5,697 nt of DNA from Firmicutes bacterium UBA994 (GCA_002292025.1 DBBC01000140.1:1-5697), one strand, 5' to 3'; shown: positions 1-5,636, counted from the first letter of the stretch. A program made the numbers and translations. Notes: generated by a model not told the origin, from the letters alone.

Positions 1-1
1 G

Positions 2-529
2 ATGATGGCCGAAATGATCACCAAAGATCTCGAAGCGCGCGGTGGTAGGTATGGCGTGGATTTCGCTAATTTAGGTTTTAAAGCTGGCGGCGAAGCAGCC
101 ATTGCCGCTTTCGCCCGCGACGCGCGCGTTATTACCACTGACTTTACCGGCCGCTCTATCGACGACCTCCCCGTTATGCAGGGCATCAATGACGTTTTGG
201 ACTTCGGCTACGTTATCGAGTTTGCGGCTGGTGACCCTGGGTTTAACGCTTGGATCCGCCAAGCGGTCGATCCCATGGGCCTGCAGATGGCAGCCGGCGT
301 CGTTACGGTCAGCGTACCGGCGGCTGTGCCGTTCTTCCACTCCGGGCAGCTGCAGGGGTTGCTACAGGGGCTGCGCGGCGCTGCCGAATACGAGCTCCTG
401 CTGGAAGCACCTGGCCGGGCCGTGGCTAAAATGGACGCCCAATCTGCCGGGCACTTGGTTGTTGTCGCCTTTATTCTTATTGGCAATGTGGCCTATCTTG
501 TTAGCAGGTATGGGAAAAAGGACGGCTAA
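2..529 (+). CDS. Uncharacterised C-terminally membrane-anchored protein (5' end cut off by the window)
   Basis: The reading frame is open from the first bases and encodes at least 175 residues. I see no ribosome binding site, so the true start is probably upstream and the Met at base 2 is likely internal. Most of the visible protein is soluble-looking and alternates hydrophobic and acidic stretches. The only clear membrane segment is at about residues 150-168 (hydrophobic, from HLVVV to YLVS), followed by a short basic tail (RYGKKDG). By the positive-inside rule this tail is cytoplasmic. No enzyme motif is recognisable. The gene ends 26 nt before a multi-spanning membrane protein gene on the same strand, so the two are probably co-transcribed. 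The layout (soluble domain plus C-terminal helix beside a six-helix protein) resembles conserved hypothetical membrane-protein clusters of Bacillota, possibly the DUF6754 type; that family assignment is from memory and weak. Confidence 0.75.
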   Translation: MMAEMITKDLEARGGRYGVDFANLGFKAGGEAAIAAFARDARVITTDFTGRSIDDLPVMQGINDVLDFGYVIEFAAGDPGFNAWIRQAVDPMGLQMAAGVVTVSVPAAVPFFHSGQLQGLLQGLRGAAEYELLLEAPGRAVAKMDAQSAGHLVVVAFILIGNVAYLVSRYGKKDG

Positions 530-541
530 TTTACCCCATTT

Positions 542-552
542 AAGGAGGTGAT
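542..552 (+). promoter_or_regulatory. Near-perfect Shine-Dalgarno sequence
   Basis: AAGGAGGTGAT is an 11-base match to the complement of the bacterial 16S rRNA 3' end. There are 7 nt between GGAGG and the ATG at 556. It fixes the start of the six-helix membrane protein and predicts strong translation initiation. Confidence 0.9.
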
Positions 553-555
553 ACT

Positions 556-1191
556 ATGGTTTCTACAAATATTTGGCATTGGGTTATGGCAGCCGCCATC
601 CTCGCTATATTTTCCTTTTTATATAAGGAAAATGTAGTGTATCGTGTGGCGGAGCACATCTTCGTAGGCGCGGCCGCAGGCCACACCATAGGGATGGCCA
701 TCGGCAATATCCACCGTTTTGGCTGGCTTAGAATCACGCGAGATGATCAGTGGCACTTCCTAGTGCCGCTAATCCTCGGGGTGATGCTGTACGCTCGCTT
801 TATCAAGGGCTATGGCTGGGTCAGCCGCTGGCCGATTGCCTACTTGGTCGGCAACGGCGTGGGTCTCTCCCTCTACACCGCTCTTTACTCCCAAGGTCTG
901 ATGCAGATGAGAGCTTCGATGGTTGACCTTATCGTACACGACCAAGCAGGGAACTTTCTGCTCAATCGGAGCTTCGACAATTTCATCTTGGCTTTTGGTG
1001 TAATAGTCGTGCTTACCTATTTCCTCTTTTCCATTAAGCAGAGCGCACCGCTAAGAGGAGTGTCGCACGTGGGACGCTGGCTGATGATGGTGACTTTCGG
1101 GGTATCGTTTGGCAACGTGGTGGCCGGTCGTATCTCACTGGCCCTAGGCCGTCTGGCGGACCTCTACGGCACTTGGCTCAATTTAATGTAA
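556..1191 (+). CDS. Uncharacterised six-helix integral membrane protein
   Basis: This 211-residue protein starts at an ATG behind an exceptionally strong Shine-Dalgarno sequence. About six hydrophobic segments are visible, near residues 6-23, 34-52, 66-83, 90-111, 142-160 and 172-196, so it should sit in the cytoplasmic membrane. Helix 2 is glycine- and alanine-rich (GAAAGHTIGMAIG), as is helix 6, which suggests tight helix packing. Histidines and charged residues lie near the membrane (H34, H43, H53), but no known catalytic or transport motif is recognisable. The polar stretch at about 112-141 is the largest loop. It follows a membrane-anchored protein gene by 26 nt and is closed by an intrinsic terminator, so it is the last gene of its operon. 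A structural or transport partner role for the upstream protein is inference only; I do not recognise the family with confidence. Confidence 0.85.
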   Translation: MVSTNIWHWVMAAAILAIFSFLYKENVVYRVAEHIFVGAAAGHTIGMAIGNIHRFGWLRITRDDQWHFLVPLILGVMLYARFIKGYGWVSRWPIAYLVGNGVGLSLYTALYSQGLMQMRASMVDLIVHDQAGNFLLNRSFDNFILAFGVIVVLTYFLFSIKQSAPLRGVSHVGRWLMMVTFGVSFGNVVAGRISLALGRLADLYGTWLNLM

Positions 1192-1198
1192 TGTAAGG

Positions 1199-1236
1199 GA
1201 GTCCTTGGCAGTGCGAATTGCCAAGGACTCTTTTTA
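1199..1236 (+). terminator. Rho-independent terminator
   Basis: A perfect 12-bp stem pairs 1199-1210 (GAGTCCTTGGCA) with 1219-1230 (TGCCAAGGACTC) around an 8-nt loop. The run TTTTT follows at 1231-1235. It lies 7 nt after the stop codon of the membrane protein gene. On the opposite strand the stem is not followed by a U-run, so it should act in one direction only. Confidence 0.93.
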
Positions 1237-1240
1237 TCTA

Positions 1241-1245
1241 GGAGG
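1241..1245 (+). promoter_or_regulatory. Ribosome binding site deciding the GTG start of the Nudix gene
   Basis: GGAGG lies 5 nt before the GTG at 1251 and only 5 nt after the last T of the terminator run. It supports the GTG start. Confidence 0.85.
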
Positions 1246-1250
1246 ACCGC

Positions 1251-1757
1251 GTGCGCATCCGTACTTTTGCCGCTGCCTATCTGTTGCATCAAGACCATTG
1301 GCTGATGCTGTTGCGGTCCCCTACGCACACACTTTTCCCTAACACTTGGGCGCCAGTGGGTGGGCACGTGGAAGCGCAAGACAAGTGTGACCCCTACAGC
1401 GCAGTGCTAAGGGAGCTAAGCGAAGAGGCGAACCTGTTGCCGGGGGACCTGACTGACCTTAAACTCAAGTACGTTACACTGCGCGTCAAGGGGCAGGAGC
1501 TAAGGCAGCTCTATTTGTTTTTTGGGCGAATGTCCCGCCTGTCCTTTGATCATTGTGGCGAGGGAGAACTGCACCTTGTGCCGGAGAGCAAGGTTCTTCT
1601 GCGCCCGCTTGGCGCTGTGAATAAGCTGACCCTAGAGTATCACTTCGCCCAAGGACAATGGCAGTCGGAAGTAATGGTGGGAACGGTCGGGGCAAAGCAC
1701 GGATTGCCCACTATTGCTTGGGCTCCCTTGCAAGATTGGGGCGATGACCCGCTCTAA
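1251..1757 (+). CDS. Nudix hydrolase
   Basis: This 168-residue protein should hydrolyse a nucleoside diphosphate linked to another moiety; the substrate cannot be read from sequence. The Nudix box runs from G37-G38 to L62: GGHVEA, then a two-residue-longer linker with a DP pair, then the metal-binding core RELSEE at residues 54-59. The usual Gly after EEx is Asn61. The longer linker, the GEGELHLVPES segment (about 101-111) and the C-terminal GLPTIAWAPLQDW motif match a recognisable subgroup of stand-alone Nudix proteins of about 160 residues, so this copy looks full length and intact. The start is a GTG with GGAGG 5 nt upstream. The gene begins 15 nt after a terminator U-run and ends with its stop codon interlocked with that of asnS on the other strand, so it has almost no non-coding DNA of its own. 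Confidence 0.92.
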   Translation: MRIRTFAAAYLLHQDHWLMLLRSPTHTLFPNTWAPVGGHVEAQDKCDPYSAVLRELSEEANLLPGDLTDLKLKYVTLRVKGQELRQLYLFFGRMSRLSFDHCGEGELHLVPESKVLLRPLGAVNKLTLEYHFAQGQWQSEVMVGTVGAKHGLPTIAWAPLQDWGDDPL

Positions 1758-3142
1758 ATCTTTAGATTGCCTACAGTACGGGGGCAGGCGATAACATCGC
1801 GGATGTTCGCCACGCCGGTAATATACATGACTAGCCGCTCAAAGCCTACCCCGTAGCCGGAGTGTTTGACCCCGCCGTATTTGCGCAGCTCAAGGTACCA
1901 CCAATAGGGCGCGAGCGGCATGTTAAGCTCTTGCATGCGGGACACTAGCTTGTCGTAGCGCTCTTCGCGTTGACTAGCGCCGACCAGTTCTCCAATCCCG
2001 GGCACTAAGAGGTCTGTCGCGGCGACGGTGAGTCCGTCGTCGTTTTGTCGCATATAGAAAGACTTCAGTTCTTTCGGGTAGTGAGTGACAAACACCGGGC
2101 GCTTAAAGACCTGTTCGCTGAGATATCGTTCATGCTCGGTCTGCAGGCCTTTTTCCCATTCGACCTTGAATTCAAACTTTTGTCCTGACTGCTGCAGCAA
2201 GGACACTGCTTCCGTGTAGGTAATCTCTGCAAATTTAGAGCGCGCGACATTTTCTAAGCGTGCCAACAGCCCTTTATCCAGAAATTCGTTAAAAAAATCC
2301 ATCTCTTCGGGGCACTCACGCAATACGCAGGAAATCACATATTTTATTAATTCCTCGATATTTGCCATGTTTAGGCCCAGATCGGCGAAAGCCAGTTCAG
2401 GCTCAATCATCCAGAACTCTGCCGCGTGTCGCGACGTGTTGCTGTTTTCTGAGCGAAAGGTCGGGCCAAACGTATACACGTTCCTAAAAGCCAAGGCGAA
2501 AATCTCCGCCTCTAGTTGACCGCTGACGGTCAGGTATGCCTCTCGGCCAAAAAAATCCGGCCTAAAATCTATCTTGCCATCCTGTTTAGGCACATTTAGC
2601 AGGTCAAGCGTGGTCACTCTAAACATCTCGCCCGCGCCCTCGGCATCACTGCCCGTGATGATGGGCGCGTGGACATAAACGAACCCGCGCTCCTGAAAAA
2701 AGCAGTGAACGGCATGGGCTAGCACCGAACGTACCCTAAATATTGCCGAGAAAAGATTGGTGCGGGGGCGCAGGTGGGCGATTTCCCGTAGGTACTCTAG
2801 GCTGTGCCGCTTTTTTTGCAGCGGGTAGTCGCTGTCGGACAGTGCTTCTACGTCAATAGCGTGCGCTAAAATCTCAAACGGCTGCTTAGCCGCCTCGCTG
2901 GCCACTACTTTGCCCCTTACGGTGATGGCCGTGGCGATTGGAAGCTTAGCTAGCGCGGCGAAATCAGGTTGTGAGGCAGCAAACACAACTTGTACGTTCT
3001 TAAAGAACGAACCGTCATTAAGCTCAATAAACCCAATGGTGTTCGAAGCACGCAAGGTACGTATCCAGCCTGCAACCGCTACCTCTTGATTAAGATACTG
3101 TGCTGTATCGCGATAGAGGCTTTTTACACTGACAAATGCCAT
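1754..3142 (-). CDS. asnS: Asparaginyl-tRNA synthetase (AsnRS)
   Basis: Class IIb aminoacyl-tRNA synthetase that charges tRNA-Asn with asparagine in the cytoplasm. From the ATG at 3142 it is 462 residues, the usual bacterial AsnRS length. The N-terminal OB-fold anticodon-binding domain spans about residues 7-102 (VAGWIRTLRAS, FIELNDGS). The catalytic domain follows, with the motif 1 region at about 154-175 (HAPIITGSDAEGAGEMF), motif 2 at 229-248 (FRSENSNTSRHAAEFW...EPE), the QREERYD segment near 391, and motif 3 at about 429-437 (GYGVGFERL). NTSRH after FRxE is typical of AsnRS rather than AspRS. A TTG 39 nt upstream is also in frame, but MAFVSVKSLYRD fits the family N-terminus and the extra 13 residues do not. 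The ribosome binding site is weak (GGGG, 8 nt upstream of the ATG). It is expressed alone from its own promoter and converges on the Nudix gene. Confidence 0.97.
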   Translation of the reverse strand: MAFVSVKSLYRDTAQYLNQEVAVAGWIRTLRASNTIGFIELNDGSFFKNVQVVFAASQPDFAALAKLPIATAITVRGKVVASEAAKQPFEILAHAIDVEALSDSDYPLQKKRHSLEYLREIAHLRPRTNLFSAIFRVRSVLAHAVHCFFQERGFVYVHAPIITGSDAEGAGEMFRVTTLDLLNVPKQDGKIDFRPDFFGREAYLTVSGQLEAEIFALAFRNVYTFGPTFRSENSNTSRHAAEFWMIEPELAFADLGLNMANIEELIKYVISCVLRECPEEMDFFNEFLDKGLLARLENVARSKFAEITYTEAVSLLQQSGQKFEFKVEWEKGLQTEHERYLSEQVFKRPVFVTHYPKELKSFYMRQNDDGLTVAATDLLVPGIGELVGASQREERYDKLVSRMQELNMPLAPYWWYLELRKYGGVKHSGYGVGFERLVMYITGVANIRDVIACPRTVGNLKI

Positions 3143-3214
3143 TCTACATACCCCATTCCCTGTGCAGTTCTGTGGCTGCAAACCCGCAACGTAGGTCCTT
3201 AGCCGAGTAGCACG

Positions 3215-3243
3215 AGTATACTTCTGAGAAATAAGGGAGTCAA
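3215..3243 (-). promoter_or_regulatory. Sigma-A promoter of asnS
   Basis: Read on the - strand, TTGACT (3243-3238) is separated by exactly 17 bp from TATACT (3220-3215). Each box matches the consensus at 5 of 6 positions. Transcription would start near 3208, giving a leader of roughly 66 nt. That leader holds only a weak 5-bp stem-loop (3163-3180) and is too short for a canonical T-box. Confidence 0.85.
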
Positions 3244-3246
3244 GGT

Positions 3247-3273
3247 GCGCAGCTTGCGCTAGTGTGTTACACT
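3247..3273. promoter_or_regulatory. Two adjacent 13-bp dyads, candidate operator
   Basis: GCGCA-gct-TGCGC (3247-3259) and AGTGT-gtt-ACACT (3261-3273) are both perfect 5-bp inverted repeats with a 3-nt spacer, and are separated by one base. The second overlaps the candidate -10 of the rightward promoter. The first starts 4 bp from the asnS -35 box. The position suits a regulator of the divergent pair, but short dyads also arise by chance. Confidence 0.35.
3265..3273 (+). promoter_or_regulatory. Candidate extended -10 promoter for the methyltransferase operon
   Basis: TGTTACACT fits the extended -10 pattern TGnTATAAT, with TACACT as a 4-of-6 hexamer. No convincing -35 lies 17 bp upstream (GTGCGC at 3245-3250), as is common for extended -10 promoters. 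Transcription would start near 3280, giving a leader of about 27 nt before the ATG at 3307. Confidence 0.45.
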
Positions 3274-3306
3274 GCTCTTAAAACCCATGAAAGTGAGGCC
3301 TACGAT

Positions 3307-4362
3307 ATGCCCCCTAGGCAACCGCCGTGGAGACAACGCCAAGCGCTGCGCGTACCAGATGAAGAAAAGCAACGACGACGCCGGGAAGACAACAAGCAAG
3401 GCCCCTCGCCCGTGGACGAACGGGCACGCCCACAGCACGATAAGTCCCCGCGCCCCGCACGCACGCAGAGGATTGAGGCTGCCTACCGCAAGGCGGGTAC
3501 GATGACGCCCGCTCGGCGCGTACCCGTTGGCATCCAGGATAAGTCTGGTGGGCGAGAAACTTCCACTCATTGGGGGGAAGTTGCGGAGTGGTACGACCGT
3601 TTAGTTGGCGATGACGGCAGCGATTTTCAACGCGAGGTAATCATGCCCGGTGTGTTGCGTATGCTTGAGCGTCGCAAAACTCGGGGGGAGTACGTGGTGC
3701 TTGACTTAGGGTGCGGGCAGGGTGTGCTCGGGCGCTTCTTAGCTAAGGAAGGCTGCAAGGTAGTGGGCATTGACGCTGCGGAACAACTGATCGCCAAGGC
3801 CAAAGAGCGCAATAAAACTGACAAGCTGCCCATCAGTTACATAACGGCCGATGTAACCCGGCTGCTGGATACGGCTGGCCACCCTCTCGTCAATGTATTG
3901 CCCTTATCCTTTGACGCTGTAACCGTGGTGCTGGCCATCCAGAACATTACGCCACTTTCAGCAGTATGGCAGGCTTGTTACCGCCTGTTAAAACCAAACG
4001 GCAAGGTAGTAGTAGTTATGATGCACCCATGCTTCCGTGTGCCGCAGCACGCCGACTGGCACTATGACCCTAGCGCTAAACTGCAGTCGCGCTTGATAAG
4101 CAGGTACATGAACAGCATCGATGTAAAGATTAAGGTACATCCTTCTCACATCGCACAGGGGCAGAAATCGCCTGTAACTACCCACTTTCACCGTCCACTC
4201 CAAGCTTACATTAACACTCTTGGCAATGCCGGCCTTTATGTGGACCACATGGAGGAGTGGACCAGCCCAAAGATAGATGAACCTGGACCGCATAAACCGG
4301 CTAAAGATACGGCACGTAAAGAGATTCCGCTGTTTATGGCTATTCGCGCCCGCAAAGTCTAA
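3307..4362 (+). CDS. Class I SAM-dependent methyltransferase with Arg/Pro-rich N-terminal tail
   Basis: This 351-residue protein should transfer a methyl group from S-adenosylmethionine; the substrate is unknown. The start is the ATG at 3307, with GTGAGG 8 nt upstream; an ATG at 3502 is a less likely alternative. Residues 1 to about 85 are low-complexity and rich in Arg, Pro, Gln and Lys (RRRR near residue 25), presumably disordered. The Rossmann methyltransferase domain follows: THWGEVAEWYDRLVG at about 87-101, SAM-binding motif I VLDLGCGQG at about 131-139, the acidic residue ending motif II at D156 (VVGID), and a post-motif region LLKPNGKVVVVMMHPCFRVP at about 227-246. The HPCFRxP segment and the later FHRPLQAYINTLGNAGL resemble a group of stand-alone methyltransferases seen in Bacillota, which as I recall lack such a tail. 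It is probably the first gene of a three-gene operon. An RNA or ribosome substrate is only a guess from the basic tail. Confidence 0.88.
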   Translation: MPPRQPPWRQRQALRVPDEEKQRRRREDNKQGPSPVDERARPQHDKSPRPARTQRIEAAYRKAGTMTPARRVPVGIQDKSGGRETSTHWGEVAEWYDRLVGDDGSDFQREVIMPGVLRMLERRKTRGEYVVLDLGCGQGVLGRFLAKEGCKVVGIDAAEQLIAKAKERNKTDKLPISYITADVTRLLDTAGHPLVNVLPLSFDAVTVVLAIQNITPLSAVWQACYRLLKPNGKVVVVMMHPCFRVPQHADWHYDPSAKLQSRLISRYMNSIDVKIKVHPSHIAQGQKSPVTTHFHRPLQAYINTLGNAGLYVDHMEEWTSPKIDEPGPHKPAKDTARKEIPLFMAIRARKV

Positions 4363-4386
4363 AAAGGAGCAGGATATTTACGGACG

Positions 4387-4716
4387 ATGGCTAATATTAT
4401 CTGCAGAGAAGAGTCAGAGTTACAGGGGGTGAAGCAGATAAGCGCTCAGATTATAGAACAGACATATGCAGTCGAGGGAACTCAGTTTGAGTTCAGGCAC
4501 AACCGCGAGCTGACATCCGTGCTAAGCGGTAAGACGGTGCAGACGGCCGAGGTATGTGAGGTCGCGTCCAAAGATTTGTCTCCGGTGGCATTGCGCCTGT
4601 GCATCCATTTTACAGATGGTTCTCGTCTTGAGATTGACCGCCGTAGCACCGCGCTGCCGCGCGCGAAGCGGAAAGTACTACACCTAGCCCTTACGTGGCA
4701 AAGTAATAAGCGCTAG
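4387..4716 (+). CDS. Hypothetical protein, 109 residues
   Basis: I do not recognise this family. It starts 24 nt after the methyltransferase stop. The only good Shine-Dalgarno (AAGGAG, 4364-4369) lies 17 nt before the ATG, longer than usual, so initiation may be weak or coupled to the preceding gene. No signal peptide or membrane helix is visible. The pattern of short alternating hydrophobic stretches (FEFRH, VALRLCIHF, SRLEIDRR) suggests a small mostly-beta domain. The C-terminal third is basic (about 84-109, with PRAKRKV and a final SNKR). It contains two cysteines in the body (C57, C72) and one near the N-terminus (C6) without a metal-binding spacing. Its place between a methyltransferase and a membrane protease suggests co-expression with both. 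It is likely real because the frame is open over its full length in a tight operon. Confidence 0.65.
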   Translation: MANIICREESELQGVKQISAQIIEQTYAVEGTQFEFRHNRELTSVLSGKTVQTAEVCEVASKDLSPVALRLCIHFTDGSRLEIDRRSTALPRAKRKVLHLALTWQSNKR

Positions 4717-4747
4717 GACGAAGCGCAAGGCGACGTGCCGTCCTTAG
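4713..4747 (+). other. Intercistronic hairpin overlapping the stop codon of the 109-residue gene
   Basis: CTAGGACG (4713-4720) pairs with CGTCCTTAG (4739-4747) over 8 bp with one bulged T and an 18-nt loop. It includes the TAG stop of the upstream gene and ends 6 nt before the GGAGG of the protease gene. There is no U-run, so it is not a standard terminator. It might affect mRNA processing or translation of the protease, but it may have no role. Confidence 0.3.
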
Positions 4748-4753
4748 TTGTGT

Positions 4754-4758
4754 GGAGG
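4754..4758 (+). promoter_or_regulatory. Ribosome binding site deciding the TTG start of the PrsW-like gene
   Basis: GGAGG precedes tandem TTG codons at 4764 and 4767 by 5 and 8 nt. The upstream GTG at 4752 has no Shine-Dalgarno of its own (preceded by CCTTAGTTGT), which argues against the longer form. Confidence 0.75.
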
Positions 4759-4763
4759 TTTGC

Positions 4764-5441
4764 TTGTTGCTACTCATGGCGCTGGCCTTAGCTCCGGTGG
4801 TTGCCTTGTTCACGTATTTTTACGTGCGGGACAAGTACGAGAAAGAACCGCGTTTGTTACTGTTAAAGGTGTTCGTGCTGGGTATGCTGAGCGTGATCCC
4901 TGCGGTAATCATTGGGCTTTCTTTGCAGTGGGCACTCTCGCTTTTGGCGGAGACGGGGAGCTTGTTCTTTAACTTAGTCGAAATCTTCATTGTCGTTGCC
5001 TTAGTAGAGGAAACCGTAAAGTTCCTCGCATTCTTTTGGCCGGCATATCGCCACCCTGCCTTCAATGAACCATATGACGGCATGATGTATGCTATTACAT
5101 CCGCGCTGGGTTTTGCCGCGGTGGAAAACGTTCTGTATGTAGCGCAAGGCGGCACAGCGGTCGCACTGGCGCGGATGGTGTTGGCCGTGCCCGCGCATGC
5201 GCTTTTTGGCGCATTTATGGGGTACTATGTGGGACGAGCTAAGTTCTCTCCCACACGAAGCCGCTACTACCTCATGGCGGCCATCGTCATGCCCGTGTTG
5301 CTGCATGGCACTTATAATTGGCTGCTAAGCACAGAGCGCGCCGAGTTTGTGTACTTGGTTATTCCTCTGTCGCTTTTTATGTGGCACAGCGCGCTGCGAC
5401 AAGTGCGCCGCGCACAGGCGCGCTCACCCTTTCGCCCATGA
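4764..5441 (+). CDS. prsW: PrsW-family intramembrane metalloprotease
   Basis: Polytopic membrane protein of about 225 residues, close to the usual PrsW size. In Bacillus subtilis PrsW performs site-1 cleavage of the anti-sigma factor RsiW. Family hallmarks are visible (numbered from the TTG at 4764): the DKYEKEP segment after the first helix at about 23-29, EETVK at 82-86, the ENVLY segment with E121, HALFGAFMGYYVG with H145, and HGTYNW with H181. These Glu and His residues are the presumed metal-binding or catalytic set. About seven hydrophobic segments lie near 1-19, 33-57, 67-91, 104-127, 132-157, 169-188 and 193-211. The frame is open from a GTG at 4752, but GGAGG sits at 4754-4758, inside that longer version. 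TTG at 4764 (5 nt spacing) or 4767 (8 nt) is therefore the more likely start. No sigma or anti-sigma gene is in the window, so its substrate here is unknown. Confidence 0.9.
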   Translation: MLLLMALALAPVVALFTYFYVRDKYEKEPRLLLLKVFVLGMLSVIPAVIIGLSLQWALSLLAETGSLFFNLVEIFIVVALVEETVKFLAFFWPAYRHPAFNEPYDGMMYAITSALGFAAVENVLYVAQGGTAVALARMVLAVPAHALFGAFMGYYVGRAKFSPTRSRYYLMAAIVMPVLLHGTYNWLLSTERAEFVYLVIPLSLFMWHSALRQVRRAQARSPFRP

Positions 5442-5442
5442 A

Positions 5443-5585
5443 GCATTAGGGACGGAGCCTTTTGCTTCACAGCTTCCCATTCTCGGATCATGCCAGCATT
5501 TTCTTGGTGTGTCCCGGGTATTGCGCTAGAGAAGGGAATGCTCACGCGAAGCCGCGAAGACGAAGCAAAAGGTACCTGCCTAAGC
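5443..5585. repeat. REP/MITE-like palindromic element
   Basis: The ends are imperfect inverted repeats. The perfect core is CCTTTTGCTTC (5458-5468) against GAAGCAAAAGG (5562-5572). Outside it the similarity continues with gaps to GCATTAGG (5443-5450) and CCTAAGC (5579-5585). A second, nested stem pairs TTCCC-a-TTCTC (5474-5484) with GAGAAGGGAA (5529-5538), ten pairs with one bulge. The element begins one base after the stop codon of the protease gene and has no coding capacity that I trust. The GGGACGG...TTTTGCTTC end recalls repeats I have seen in Clostridia beside REP-associated transposases; that comparison is from memory. No target-site duplication is evident. Confidence 0.55.
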
Positions 5586-5594
5586 ACCTAGGCA
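5577..5594. repeat. Dyad TGCCTA-N6-TAGGCA
   Basis: Perfect 6-bp arms at 5577-5582 and 5589-5594 surround a 6-nt spacer. It overlaps the right end of the REP/MITE-like element. The half-site GCCTA/TAGGC recurs in a second dyad about 57 bp downstream. Confidence 0.4.
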
Positions 5595-5636
5595 TTCAAT
5601 CGTTACTTCTCTTGGCACGCTCGCCTCGTAGAAATT

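Noticed and set aside
102..551. 149-codon open frame overlapping the first gene in another frame
   Set aside because: It is an out-of-frame overlap in GC-rich DNA with low-complexity Leu/Ser/Thr/Pro composition, has no ribosome binding site, and the other frame has the coherent domain plus membrane anchor.
1173..1201. Promoter for the Nudix gene using TTGGCT (1173-1178)
   Set aside because: The only AT-rich hexamer nearby (TAATGT at 1189) is 10 bp away, and a transcript from there would meet the terminator hairpin at once.
3143..3181. Longer asnS starting at an in-frame TTG at 3181
   Set aside because: The additional 13 residues do not resemble AsnRS N-termini, no Shine-Dalgarno precedes the TTG, and the internal ATG at 3142 gives the family's usual length.
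3143..3208. Possible T-box riboswitch in the asnS leader
   Set aside because: The predicted leader is only about 66 nt, too short for a T-box. The conserved T-box sequence (AGGGTGGNACCGCG-like) and a leader terminator are absent on the - strand here.
4713..4747. Terminator between the 109-residue gene and the protease gene
   Set aside because: The stem is bulged, the loop is 18 nt and no U-run follows, so it is recorded only as a hairpin of unknown effect.
5347..5529. Short open frame running from the protease gene into the repeat element
   Set aside because: It lies out of frame within the protease gene, has no good ribosome binding site and ends inside the palindromic repeat.
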